A DNA stretch of 33,846 nucleotides, taken from positions 1 through 33,846 of IMG/VR virus record IMGVR_UViG_3300025769_000432, one strand, 5' to 3'. Made by a program: the position numbers and the translations under genes. Below are positions 1-6,894 of this stretch, in pieces. The stretch's first letter is position 1; each line of letters begins with the position of its first letter. Origin of the DNA: a virus. The notes under the pieces were generated by a model. That model was given only the letters and a program-made list of their open reading frames with translations. It searched no databases and was not told the DNA's origin.

Positions 1-466
1 CTTTGCTGAGCAGTCCGTCCCCGATCAGGTATTCCTTCTGAGATGCGAATACGTAGTTCTTGGAGTTACGCATCAGGAAGTAGTTCCTAGCTAGCATAGC
101 CCCTGCCTTGTAAGAGAATCCCTTACGGCGTGCCTTCAGTACAATCAGGTGTTTGTTTGTTCTTCTAGCTTCGTTTACCGCAGTGAAGTAGTGATGGTCT
201 CCGTCGTAGAAGGCAGGAAATGTTCTGTCTCTTCGGGCGATCTTGGTACCATCTGCCAGGAAGTCGTCTACGACTCGGTCGATGGGGCAAAAATTTAGGT
301 AGAAGTAGTGGTATCCGGTTAGATCTAGGTATCCCTCTAAGCATCGTTTTCTTTCTTCATCCCAGTATTCATAGTACTCCTTTGTACCTGGGATGGCATC
401 TGTGTAGAAGCCATGGTCCAAGTAGTACTGTGCTGCGGGTGAATATTTTTTGCTGTCTTTAAACAT
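1..466 (-). CDS. terL: Terminase large subunit, N-terminal part (runs off left edge)
   Basis: The first 155 codons are visible and the frame is still open at the left edge. The large terminase cuts and pumps phage DNA into proheads using an N-terminal ATPase and a C-terminal nuclease; only the start of the ATPase is here. Supporting signs are the early motif GYHYFYLNFCPI, common near the start of Bacteroidota-phage terminases, and the Walker-A-like stretch KARRKGFSYKAG (about residues 110-121), followed by a helix and the strand KNYVFASQKEYL. The ATG at 464-466 overlaps the end of the upstream glycosyltransferase by 8 bp, so it is translationally coupled to the late operon. No Shine-Dalgarno sequence is seen. 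The nuclease half lies outside the window. Confidence 0.85.
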   Translation of the reverse strand, partial: MFKDSKKYSPAAQYYLDHGFYTDAIPGTKEYYEYWDEERKRCLEGYLDLTGYHYFYLNFCPIDRVVDDFLADGTKIARRDRTFPAFYDGDHHYFTAVNEARRTNKHLIVLKARRKGFSYKAGAMLARNYFLMRNSKNYVFASQKEYLIGDGLLSK

Positions 467-1247
467 CGTGCAGTATCTCCATAATCTCCTTCACCCTATG
501 CTCTGTGGAATGTTTGGTTTCTACTATATGCCTAAGCTCCTTCTGTACTTCAACATTTGGTTCAAAGTTTTCTATCATCTCTTTAACTTCTGCAACCTCA
601 TCAAAGTAAGTTATCAATTCATCGGGAAAGAAAAAGTCCATCTGTGATGTTCTGTTTGAAATTATGTGTGTGCCGCATGCAGCATATTCAAGTGCTTTGG
701 CACGCACCTGTGGTACTATGGGGCTGTCCGTATGTATAGCCCCTGCTGCATTCTGCAGAGATGCAACATAGTTCAATCCTACCTCTCTCTTTCGCGGAAG
801 TATTCTGTGTATCCTTCGCCTAAGTGGGTACTGTCTATTTACTGTACATGGCATAATAATACCCTCCCCTCCGTATGAGGGAGTAAAGTATTTAGTGTCT
901 ACCGACCAAGGTAGCCAACTGCCATTCTCTGGTGTTCTCCCATCTTCGTCTGCACATCTGTAGAATATGTAGTTAATGCCTTCGTAGAATTTGTCTGAGA
1001 ATGATCGGTAGCAGCTGTCGTTATCAAACAGCACAGTTTTTACTTTGTGCTCCTTTACCCTTTTCAGTAAGTTCCCATAGTCCTTCCACCTGCTGTATTG
1101 GGACAGCAGCACTATGTCGTAACTGTCTAGATTGATTTCCTCTGACATGAATAAAGCGGAACCAGGCAACGAGTCGATTACATCATTGTTGACTCTATAG
1201 TTAGCACTATTCAAGTCCATCTCACTACGTAGTTTCAGTATCCTCAT
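459..1247 (-). CDS. Glycosyltransferase, CgeB/GT-B-like
   Basis: A protein of 262 residues if started at the ATG at 1245-1247, one base after the methyltransferase stop; an upstream in-frame start at 1286 would lie inside that gene and is less likely. The C-terminal half has the pattern of CgeB-like GT-B glycosyltransferases: PQVRAKALEYAACGTHIIS, then a conserved turn before FFPDELITYFD, and a helical tail with the EHRVKEIMEIL motif. This region binds the sugar nucleotide in the family. The short N-terminal domain (YDIVLLSQYSRW, KTVLFDNDS) fits the acceptor side of a compact enzyme. Substrate and acceptor cannot be read. Lying between a methyltransferase and terminase in a late operon, it may decorate a virion protein or host glycan. 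Confidence 0.7.
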   Translation of the reverse strand: MRILKLRSEMDLNSANYRVNNDVIDSLPGSALFMSEEINLDSYDIVLLSQYSRWKDYGNLLKRVKEHKVKTVLFDNDSCYRSFSDKFYEGINYIFYRCADEDGRTPENGSWLPWSVDTKYFTPSYGGEGIIMPCTVNRQYPLRRRIHRILPRKREVGLNYVASLQNAAGAIHTDSPIVPQVRAKALEYAACGTHIISNRTSQMDFFFPDELITYFDEVAEVKEMIENFEPNVEVQKELRHIVETKHSTEHRVKEIMEILHDV

Positions 1248-1248
1248 T

Positions 1249-1722
1249 TTACGAATTGTATATGACACCAAACTTCTTCTTCCCATCCACCAAGACTTCT
1301 GTCTCCCCTGAGCCTATTGCTGCCCATAGTTGTAGGAACAATGAATTTTCTGCCTGCCTCTGGATGTCATCTATGATGATCACCTTCCCACCCATCTTTA
1401 GTTCCTCTACATAGTTCAGTATTCCTAGCCTCCCTATTTTGCCTGGGGGCCCATCGATTAGGAGCATGTCGTAGTCTTTGGGTACTTCGTCTATCACAGC
1501 TGGATCGTACCACCCATCTACGATTGGGGCATGGTAATAGGTAATGCCGTCGTACTTGTTCATCCACTTCATGTCGTGCTCAATGCAGTGCATGTCGTAG
1601 TGCTCGCTAAGCTTGTGACTACCGGACCCACTCCCCATCTCCAGTATTTTGACTGGTTGTGGGGATCGTTCTCTGATCCAGTTGTACAGCTTCTCTCCTA
1701 TGGCCCACCCGCCTAGACTCAT
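1249..1722 (-). CDS. Class I SAM-dependent methyltransferase
   Basis: A 157-residue Rossmann-fold methyltransferase. Motif I is ILEMGSGSGS (about residues 26-35), the acidic end of strand 2 is CIEHD, motif IV is YDMLLIDGPPG (about 84-94), and a following strand reads KVIIIDDIQRQ. It resembles small methyltransferases found in glycan biosynthesis clusters more than DNA methyltransferases: there is no DPPY or NPPY motif and no target-recognition domain. The start overlaps the end of the upstream gene by 4 bp and the stop sits 1 bp before the glycosyltransferase start, so the two are co-translated and probably act on the same glycan. The methyl acceptor is unknown. Confidence 0.75.
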   Translation of the reverse strand: MSLGGWAIGEKLYNWIRERSPQPVKILEMGSGSGSHKLSEHYDMHCIEHDMKWMNKYDGITYYHAPIVDGWYDPAVIDEVPKDYDMLLIDGPPGKIGRLGILNYVEELKMGGKVIIIDDIQRQAENSLFLQLWAAIGSGETEVLVDGKKKFGVIYNS

Positions 1723-2216
1723 TGTGAATACTTGTTTGTGATGACACCACCTCTGTTTGGGTTGTCTTTCTGCTGATGCTTCTTGACAATCTCCTCAAGC
1801 TCATCCAAACCATTCACCACCTTGCTCATGTTTGACAGGTTGGCGATCAGGTCCTTGGCATGATAGATGGGCTTCCCATTATCATCCAGTATGTTTAGGT
1901 CTACTGTCCTAAAGTACTTCTCCAACTTGGTGACTGATGCCCTAGCAGATTTAAGGAGTTTTATGGCTGATGTTTCAGACAGTTCCTTATACTTATCTAT
2001 CGCACCTCTCACTTTAGGGGTGAACTTAACCTTTAGGTCTTGACTTATTTTTTTAACCCTCTCACTCTCGTCGTACACAGCGTAGGGGGATCGGTGATCA
2101 GAGTAGAAGTACACAGCCCCCAACTCCTGGGATTTCAATCCTTTGAATTCCTGGATGGTGAGTGCATAAGCGCTTGGAACAACTACGTTATTACTTACGG
2201 TTATCAGGTCCCTCAT
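1719..2216 (-). CDS. Hypothetical phage protein, helical C-terminal half
   Basis: A 165-residue soluble protein not assigned to a family. The N-terminal third (ITVSNNVVVPSAYAL, GAVYFYSDHRSPY) looks beta-rich. The rest is helical and charged, with a likely coiled segment near the end (VVNGLDELEEIVKKHQQKD). There is no signal peptide, membrane segment or catalytic motif. The start overlaps the HU-like gene by 26 bp and the stop overlaps the methyltransferase start by 4 bp, so it belongs to the late operon. A structural accessory or assembly role is possible from position alone. Confidence 0.6.
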   Translation of the reverse strand: MRDLITVSNNVVVPSAYALTIQEFKGLKSQELGAVYFYSDHRSPYAVYDESERVKKISQDLKVKFTPKVRGAIDKYKELSETSAIKLLKSARASVTKLEKYFRTVDLNILDDNGKPIYHAKDLIANLSNMSKVVNGLDELEEIVKKHQQKDNPNRGGVITNKYSQ

Positions 2217-2406
2217 TGTTGAGATACTTTAATCTTCCGGGGAGTACGTGAAACTTGCCTAGGTAAGGCAGTCTTACAGGTTCGAACTCTCCTGCCCTAA
2301 TGATGTCTGCGGTGTACTTGAACTGGTAGTAGACTGCTTCCTCAACCTTCTGTATCGGTAGATTGTACTTGGTCGCCAGTATCTGGAGTATCACCCTTTG
2401 GTTCAT
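2191..2406 (-). CDS. Small HU/IHF-like phage protein
   Basis: A 71-residue protein with a helical first half (NLPIQKVEEAVYYQFKYTADI) and the stretch FEPVRLPYLGKFHVLPGRLKYLN. The latter resembles the pattern of HU/IHF-type proteins, where two helices precede a strand containing a conserved LPxxGKF turn. Similar small proteins sit near structural genes in crAss-like and flavobacterial phages (recalled family knowledge). DNA binding or a structural role is possible. The start overlaps the zinc-binding gene by about 65 bp, but the N-terminal helix looks genuine and no better downstream ATG keeps it. Confidence 0.55.
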   Translation of the reverse strand: MNQRVILQILATKYNLPIQKVEEAVYYQFKYTADIIRAGEFEPVRLPYLGKFHVLPGRLKYLNNEGPDNRK

Positions 2407-2686
2407 TGGACTTAAGTTTTACTTTCTTCCCTTTTTCACCAACCTTGATTGGTTCCCATCTTACTTCGTTCTTGTCCGGGCATTTGGCTGTTGCCCATTT
2501 GGCTTTGTGCTCAACCAAGCATCCGCACAGTCCGCATCTCTCTATGTCCTTCTTCAGGTGAGGACATTCATGGCATGCTTCCAACCTCTGCTTGTATTGC
2601 TCTGGGGTAACACTTGGTGCTCCCTGCTTTGCAAACTCGTAGGCCTCTCTCGCAAAGCCTTTCACCATTTTGTAGATAGACTTCAT
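2342..2686 (-). CDS. Small zinc-binding phage protein (cysteine cluster)
   Basis: A 114-residue protein with a basic helical start, then a compact cysteine-rich module at about residues 38-69: C-x2-C-P-H-L, R-C-G-L-C-G-C and a final A-K-C-P-D. This is a likely structural zinc site. The arrangement is a recurrent small protein in Bacteroidota phages, of unknown function. The C-terminal tail (about 85-114) is charged and low in complexity and overlaps the next gene. Its start overlaps the upstream winged-helix gene by ATGA (2683-2686). Nucleic acid or protein binding is plausible, but no catalytic motif is seen. Confidence 0.65.
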   Translation of the reverse strand: MKSIYKMVKGFAREAYEFAKQGAPSVTPEQYKQRLEACHECPHLKKDIERCGLCGCLVEHKAKWATAKCPDKNEVRWEPIKVGEKGKKVKLKSNEPKGDTPDTGDQVQSTDTEG

Positions 2687-3000
2687 TGCTTTTGAATTTC
2701 AATAATTACTTTCTCGTTCAGCTCTAGGAGCTTGGAGACCCTGTACCCGTTCTTGGTTTTTACAATGGCCCCCTTGTCCTTCAACCTCTTGACGTAGATG
2801 TTCAGAGTATTGGCCTCCTTGATACCTAGATCCTCAGCTACAGCCCGCTTGTTGGAGGCAGAGCATAGATTGATTGTGGTACTCAAGTCTATAAACTTAG
2901 ACAATACCTGCATCTCCTTATCAGTAAGTTCCAATATACCATTGAACACTTGAATAAACTGATAGGTGGTGCTTGGGTTAATCGTTATTTTTCTCGACAT
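2683..3000 (-). CDS. Winged-helix-like DNA-binding protein
   Basis: A 105-residue protein. Residues about 25-95 look like a winged helix: LTDKEMQVLSKFI, then a helix-turn-helix with KRAVAEDLGIKEANTLNIYVKRLKDKGAIVK as recognition region, and a short wing GYRVSKLLEL. It probably binds DNA as a transcription factor or packaging-associated protein, but its target is unknown. It overlaps its upstream neighbour by 23 bp and the next gene by 4 bp, within the leftward late operon. A host-like regulator acquired by the phage is the alternative. The fold is inferred by eye. Confidence 0.6.
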   Translation of the reverse strand: MSRKITINPSTTYQFIQVFNGILELTDKEMQVLSKFIDLSTTINLCSASNKRAVAEDLGIKEANTLNIYVKRLKDKGAIVKTKNGYRVSKLLELNEKVIIEIQKQ

Positions 3001-3232
3001 CTTTAAATACTATTTTAGCACGGCCCTCATCTATGTTTATCCTAGATGTTATTGACTGCCTGTTGAACTCTTCTACGTACACAGAGATGGACTCTCTAGT
3101 ACATAGAAACGACAGAAATACTTCAAGCTCCTTTGCGGCACGCCCGACTCCTGCAATCTGATCCACTGCTTTTGTCTTGGCCTGCTTAAGTTCCTCGAAG
3201 TCTTCTAAGGATATGGTTACGGTTCCCTTCAT
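2978..3232 (-). CDS. Hypothetical small phage protein
   Basis: 84 residues when started at the ATG at 3230-3232, which overlaps the stop of the GroES-like gene as ATGA; an in-frame start 18 bp upstream is less likely. The sequence begins MKGTVTISLEDFEELK, a strand-helix pattern seen in many small phage proteins, continues with a helix, and ends with strands (ITSRINIDEG, RAKIVFKDVE). No family is recognised and there is no signal or membrane segment. Translational coupling to the co-chaperonin gene suggests late expression. Confidence 0.55.
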   Translation of the reverse strand: MKGTVTISLEDFEELKQAKTKAVDQIAGVGRAAKELEVFLSFLCTRESISVYVEEFNRQSITSRINIDEGRAKIVFKDVEKNND

Positions 3233-3507
3233 GTTGGGATTACTCCACAAACTTGAAACTCGTTAATCATTACATAGTCATTGCCCTCAATATCCACAAT
3301 CAATCCTTCTGAGGTTGGGTGCACCATAACTGTGTCACCTTCCTTGACCATTTCACATTTTGGTCCGGCAGCAATTACTTGAAGAATGTTGCTACGCAAA
3401 GAGTTCTCTGCGCCCCCGGTCAGGAGAATGCCAGCATCTGTTTGGTCCTTACGTTGAAGTGGGAGGACAATCCAGTCCCGTGTTGGTTTAAAGTTAATCT
3501 TTGACAT
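3229..3507 (-). CDS. GroES-like co-chaperonin
   Basis: A 92-residue protein of the Cpn10 fold. It starts NFKPTRDWIVLPL, matching the conserved first strand of GroES (RPLxDRVLV). Next come a mobile-loop region DAGILLTGGAENSLR, the strand NILQVIAAGPKC (GroES VVAVGxG), the turn KEGDTVMVHP (GDxVxF), and the closing strand NDYVMINEFQVCGVI. Phage co-chaperonins such as T4 gp31 bind host GroEL and adapt its cage for folding the capsid protein. No GroEL gene is visible, so it would have to use the host's. It has its own consensus promoter and a 7-bp inverted repeat at its start. Confidence 0.8.
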   Translation of the reverse strand: MSKINFKPTRDWIVLPLQRKDQTDAGILLTGGAENSLRSNILQVIAAGPKCEMVKEGDTVMVHPTSEGLIVDIEGNDYVMINEFQVCGVIPT

Positions 3508-3527
3508 TGTTGCTTGATTTGCAACAA
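3507..3527 (-). promoter_or_regulatory. Inverted repeat across the GroES-like gene's start site
   Basis: TTGTTGC (3507-3513) and GCAACAA (3521-3527) form a perfect 7-bp inverted repeat with a 7-base centre. One arm touches the start codon and the other overlaps the first bases of the -7 promoter box. It could be an operator or a 5' hairpin in the mRNA. It is unlike the CIRCE element that controls many groES genes. Confidence 0.5.
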
Positions 3528-3554
3528 ATATATAAAAGATTTATCTATAACCAA
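3525..3554 (-). promoter_or_regulatory. Bacteroidota-type promoter for the GroES-like gene
   Basis: Read on the minus strand: TTG (3554-3552), 19-base spacer, then TATATTTG (3532-3525), an exact match to the Bacteroidota primary-sigma pattern TTG-N17/23-TAnnTTTG. The start of transcription would be near 3518, about 10 bases before the ATG at 3507. It sits at the 3' end of the upstream glycosyltransferase gene. Confidence 0.7.
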
Positions 3555-4237
3555 TACTTTAATTCTGGGAACACACTAACTAGGTGATCTAGGTCTGCGG
3601 GTTGGGCTCTGTGGGTATGCACATGTATGTCCTCCCCAGTCTTTATATCTAGTGCTGCTTCAAACTCTCTGTAAGAGATGGCCTCTACTCTATCTCTCCC
3701 CACTGTTTTGTTCGTCATCCCATCCAGATTGCTGTTTCTCTCTAGGTTATGGACAAACCTCCCAGTCTTACCTATCTCTTCCCACAGGTCTCGGCGTGAC
3801 CCCCTTCCCACTTTGCTTATTTTCCTGGCTGCTCTGGTGTAATAGTGGGTGCATGTTTCGTTGCCTTGGTGTAGGGCAATGAAGTTTCTAAGACCAAAAT
3901 ACTCCTTGCCTCCTCGTGCTGCATCTATCCAGGCCTGTATGTATCTGTCAGACAGCAAGTTATTGCTATCCATCTCGAAAAGGTAGTCCCATTCGTACTG
4001 CAACGTGTTCAGCATTGCATTGTTGTACTTGGTTGCAACTGGGAAGTTGGGCTCTTCAAATACGTTGTATCCCCTCAGTAGGGCACGTGCCGTGTGATCT
4101 GGCTCTGAAGATGTGATGAGTACCTCAGACTCTATGCCTGCCTCTTTTAGCCTCTGCTGTATCCTGTCAAATCCTCTGTAAGTAAGCTCTGTAACTTCCG
4201 GCCTTTTCCACACGAGTGTGTGTATCAGTACTTTCAT
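3545..4237 (-). CDS. GT-A (family 2-like) glycosyltransferase
   Basis: 230 residues from the ATG at 4235-4237, which overlaps the endolysin stop as ATGA; an in-frame start at 4279 is less likely. The N-terminus MKVLIHTLVWKRPEVTEL has the first strand and turn of GT-A glycosyltransferases (nucleotide-sugar binding). LLRGYNVFEEPN and KYNNAMLN follow the family-2 order, and EWDYLFEMDSNNLL carries the acidic DxN/DxD-type metal site. C-terminal HVHTHRAQPADL may contribute acceptor or metal contacts. Donor and acceptor are unknown. Together with the second glycosyltransferase and methyltransferase in this operon it suggests phage-directed glycan synthesis. Confidence 0.7.
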   Translation of the reverse strand: MKVLIHTLVWKRPEVTELTYRGFDRIQQRLKEAGIESEVLITSSEPDHTARALLRGYNVFEEPNFPVATKYNNAMLNTLQYEWDYLFEMDSNNLLSDRYIQAWIDAARGGKEYFGLRNFIALHQGNETCTHYYTRAARKISKVGRGSRRDLWEEIGKTGRFVHNLERNSNLDGMTNKTVGRDRVEAISYREFEAALDIKTGEDIHVHTHRAQPADLDHLVSVFPELKYWL

Positions 4238-4650
4238 AGATGGTTTGGGAATTTTTTGCTGACCTTGAATCCAGGACATGCCTTTGAACTGAACTCATTG
4301 TGTCCGTGCAATGTAAGGTGTTTGTCCCACACCATTCGCAATGAGTATATCAATTCTTTGAGTGCTGCCTCTTGACAGTCATTCAGGGTGTCCTTGGGGT
4401 TCATGTCTGTGTCAGCTCCCCCAATATAGCAGATACCAATGGAGTCATCGTTGTGTCCCTTCGTGTGTGCTCCTGCGATATGTATGGGTCTTCCCCCTTC
4501 TATCGTCCCGTCTAGCTTGATCACATAGTGGTAGCCTATGTCTGACCACCCATTCCCATTCACGTGCCAGTCTCGGATTGTTGCTGCATCTATGTCTCTC
4601 TCTTCTGGAGTTGCTGAGCAGTGTAGGATTATGCGATTGATTTCTCTCAT
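4234..4650 (-). CDS. N-acetylmuramoyl-L-alanine amidase (T7 lysozyme-type endolysin)
   Basis: A 138-residue Amidase_2 protein, near the size of T7 lysozyme. It should cut the amide bond between N-acetylmuramic acid and L-alanine in peptidoglycan. Zinc ligands and catalytic residues align: H10 (ILHCSAT), Y40 (GYHYVI), H117 (LHGHNEF), K123 and C125 (SSKACPGF), matching T7 H17, Y46, H122, K128 and C130, including the 8-residue spacing of the last His and Cys. There is no signal peptide, so release needs a holin not identified here. It is the first gene of the leftward operon, behind a promoter at 4887-4917 and a long leader. T7 lysozyme also inhibits T7 RNA polymerase; nothing here shows that. 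Confidence 0.9.
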   Translation of the reverse strand: MREINRIILHCSATPEERDIDAATIRDWHVNGNGWSDIGYHYVIKLDGTIEGGRPIHIAGAHTKGHNDDSIGICYIGGADTDMNPKDTLNDCQEAALKELIYSLRMVWDKHLTLHGHNEFSSKACPGFKVSKKFPNHL

Positions 4651-4880
4651 GGATACAAGTATTCCCCCTTGGTTTTGTGTTTAACGTTGGATTTCCACTC
4701 GCCGTGTTTAGCCTACGTGGGGGCATTTCTGTCAGCCTATAGCCTTGTTCCCACCCGAGTTTTATACCAACGCACTTTTCGAAACTACCGGGGACAACGT
4801 TCACTGCCTATGGTGACAGCTACTGTAACCCGATGTCTAGGCCCCTTTTTGGTTACCGAGGGCCGGTCGCTTGTGCGGTC
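4651..4880 (-). promoter_or_regulatory. Long, apparently structured 5' leader of the endolysin operon
   Basis: About 230 bases separate the probable start of transcription (near 4880) from the endolysin ATG. No convincing gene lies in either direction. Read as minus-strand RNA it is GC-richer than the other leaders and holds several possible stems, such as ACCG/CGGT, and GGT-T-ACAG paired with CTGT-C-ACC around a TAG loop. A transcribed regulatory leader or an unrecognised small RNA are both possible. Confidence 0.35.
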
Positions 4881-4886
4881 TCTTGG

Positions 4887-4917
4887 CAAATATACATCGG
4901 ACACTACTATGACACAA
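4887..4917 (-). promoter_or_regulatory. Bacteroidota-type promoter for the leftward late operon
   Basis: On the minus strand: TTG (4917-4915), 20-base spacer, TATATTTG (4894-4887), a perfect consensus. It has the same TATATTTG box and the same TATTG at the -33 position as the promoter of the GroES-like gene. It points into the endolysin operon from the divergent intergenic region. Confidence 0.65.
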
Positions 4918-4966
4918 TAGTTGCTCAAAATTTTCTATCTTTACACACAAACAAAAGTCTCAAACT

Positions 4967-6880
4967 ATGCGTTCATTTATACTCTCACTTTTTGCTATCA
5001 CCTTAGCACTCAATATATCAGCACAGGAGTGTGCTACCGATCTTCTGCCTCAAGTTAAGATTATGGGGCTGAACCGGTCAGACGTCAACTTGGCTGATGT
5101 AGAGGTTGCCACTCTCCCCGTTGTGTTCCATATTATGCACCTTGGGGAACCTATTGGGGAAAGCTTCAACGTATCTGATGAGCAGGTTCTAGAGGCACTG
5201 GTTGAGAGCAACAACCACTTCAGAAAGGTGCCTGGTAGTACAGGTGATGGTATTGGGGTAGATACCAAGATAGACTTTTGCCTTGCTCAGAGAGATCCCA
5301 ATGGGAATCCTACGACTGGTATTGTTAGGTATGACCTGTCTGGGTATCCTGCATACGTCAACAATGGTGTTGCTGTTAGTGGGTTGGATGATGGTATGCC
5401 GGACCTGCAGCTTAAGTCACTTGGGTGCTGGGATGTGGATAGGTATGTGAATGTGTACATTGTTACTCAGATCAATGGGAGCAACGGCATCAACGGGTAT
5501 GCATACCCCGGTCCTACAAATAACTGTTTGGATGGGGTTGTTCTTCGGTACTCCAAGTTTGTGATTACTGACTCCAACCTTGGTAAGACTTTTACGCATG
5601 AGCTTGGTCACTACTTGAACCTTCAGCATACCTTCCTAAATACCTTCGACTGTGGGTCTGAGGGCAACTGCGAGACACAGGGAGATATGGTGTGTGATAC
5701 ACCCCCGACGATTACCAACGTATCCTGTGTGAGTCCTGCATGTCCTGGAGCCATGGTAGAAAACTACATGGATTATACGGGTCAGGTGTGTAGAGATTCA
5801 TACACGCAGGGGCAGGCAGAGAGAATGCATGCATGCATAGTAAATGAGAGAGCGGACCTGATTGACAACTTGAACTGCGTACCCCCTGTAGACTTCGATG
5901 CTGGTTTGGCTAACCTTGTATACAAGCCAGAGTTCTGCTTGGAGAACCAGGATGTCTCAGTCAATGTGATTGGGACTGCGCTCAATACCATGCCTGCAGC
6001 GACTGTTGTTCTTACAGCGAATGGTGTGTCTTATGAGCAGTGGGTTTACGATGTGGAATATGGGGGCTCGTACGAGGTGGTGTTTGAGGGGGTACCTGTG
6101 CAGGGTGACTTTGATGTTGTTCTTGTCTCTGAGTCTGATCAGTATGCAGGCAATGACTCTCTTTCTGGGAACGTGGCATACTCTCCTGGTGCATTGTGGG
6201 AGATGGACTTTACCAGTGGGTTCTTTGCAAGCGAGACCAACTGGGTGCTTGTGGGGCAGGATAGCAAGGATGTGATTATTGGGGATGGTCCTTGGAGTGC
6301 TGGGATTACAACTCGCAGCTACGAGACTTGTCTGTCTAGTGGGTGCTACAACTTTATTATTGAGGATGCAGGTGGGGATGGTATTCAGTATGGGGGTGAG
6401 GTAGACATGTTCCTGAACGGTGAGCTTATTGGGGTTGATGTTTCAGGGGATGACTGGAGTCAGCTTGTCTTTGACTTCTGTGTTGATGGGGTCGAGAATG
6501 ACTGCATTGCAGACATAGACAATGATGGGGTTGTTGGGGTAGAAGATGCATCTCTCTTGATGAACGACTACCAGTGTGTGGGTGATTGTGTTGGGGACAT
6601 CAACGGGGATCAGATTGTTAACGTGCTCGACCTGCTGGAGTTCTTGACTGAGTTCGGGAGAACAGATTGCCTTGTTGAACCTGCTTTGTCAATAGGTGTT
6701 GTTACGTCTGTCACAGAGCTTGAGGGTCAGCTTGAACCAAGCACAAACGGGCAAGCATCTGGCAAGCCTGTGTATTACGATATGTCTGGGAGAGTTGTCC
6801 CGGGACCTGTCGAAAATCTTGCTTCTGGTATTTACATCGTAAAGTGTAACCTGGAGACCAAGAAGATATTTGTTCAATAA
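4967..6880 (+). CDS. Secreted M43 metalloprotease with type A T9SS sorting domain
   Basis: 637 residues. A signal peptide (1-20, cleaved near SAQ) starts the protein. Residues about 45-305 form a pappalysin-type M43 zinc protease: HELGHYLNLQH gives ligands H211, H215, H221 and catalytic E212, and NYMDY (M268) is the Met-turn, followed by QGQAERM. Residues about 310-400 look like a CARDB/Ig-type domain. LSSGCYNFIIEDAGGDGI (about 457-473) begins a beta domain common in Bacteroidota exoproteins. Residues 511-568 hold two dockerin-like calcium loops (DIDNDGVVGVED, DINGDQIVNVLD). The end, YYDMSGRVV...SGIYIVK...KKIFVQ, is a type A T9SS C-terminal domain. Host T9SS would export it to the cell surface or medium. 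It is followed 14 bp later by a second T9SS protein. It looks host-derived; all catalytic residues are intact. Confidence 0.88.
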   Translation: MRSFILSLFAITLALNISAQECATDLLPQVKIMGLNRSDVNLADVEVATLPVVFHIMHLGEPIGESFNVSDEQVLEALVESNNHFRKVPGSTGDGIGVDTKIDFCLAQRDPNGNPTTGIVRYDLSGYPAYVNNGVAVSGLDDGMPDLQLKSLGCWDVDRYVNVYIVTQINGSNGINGYAYPGPTNNCLDGVVLRYSKFVITDSNLGKTFTHELGHYLNLQHTFLNTFDCGSEGNCETQGDMVCDTPPTITNVSCVSPACPGAMVENYMDYTGQVCRDSYTQGQAERMHACIVNERADLIDNLNCVPPVDFDAGLANLVYKPEFCLENQDVSVNVIGTALNTMPAATVVLTANGVSYEQWVYDVEYGGSYEVVFEGVPVQGDFDVVLVSESDQYAGNDSLSGNVAYSPGALWEMDFTSGFFASETNWVLVGQDSKDVIIGDGPWSAGITTRSYETCLSSGCYNFIIEDAGGDGIQYGGEVDMFLNGELIGVDVSGDDWSQLVFDFCVDGVENDCIADIDNDGVVGVEDASLLMNDYQCVGDCVGDINGDQIVNVLDLLEFLTEFGRTDCLVEPALSIGVVTSVTELEGQLEPSTNGQASGKPVYYDMSGRVVPGPVENLASGIYIVKCNLETKKIFVQ

Positions 6881-6894
6881 CTAAACTTTGATGA

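Noticed and set aside
4445-4804. Minus-strand reading frame of 119 codons overlapping the endolysin start
   Set aside because: It begins at GTG, has an Arg/Pro/Thr-rich shadow-like composition, and runs out of frame through the conserved amidase. No motif supports it.
4921-4943. TTG...TATCTTTA as promoter of the T9SS operon
   Set aside because: The spacer is only 12 bases and the -7 box has a mismatch. No alternative TTG is at the right distance, so the promoter of this operon remains unidentified.
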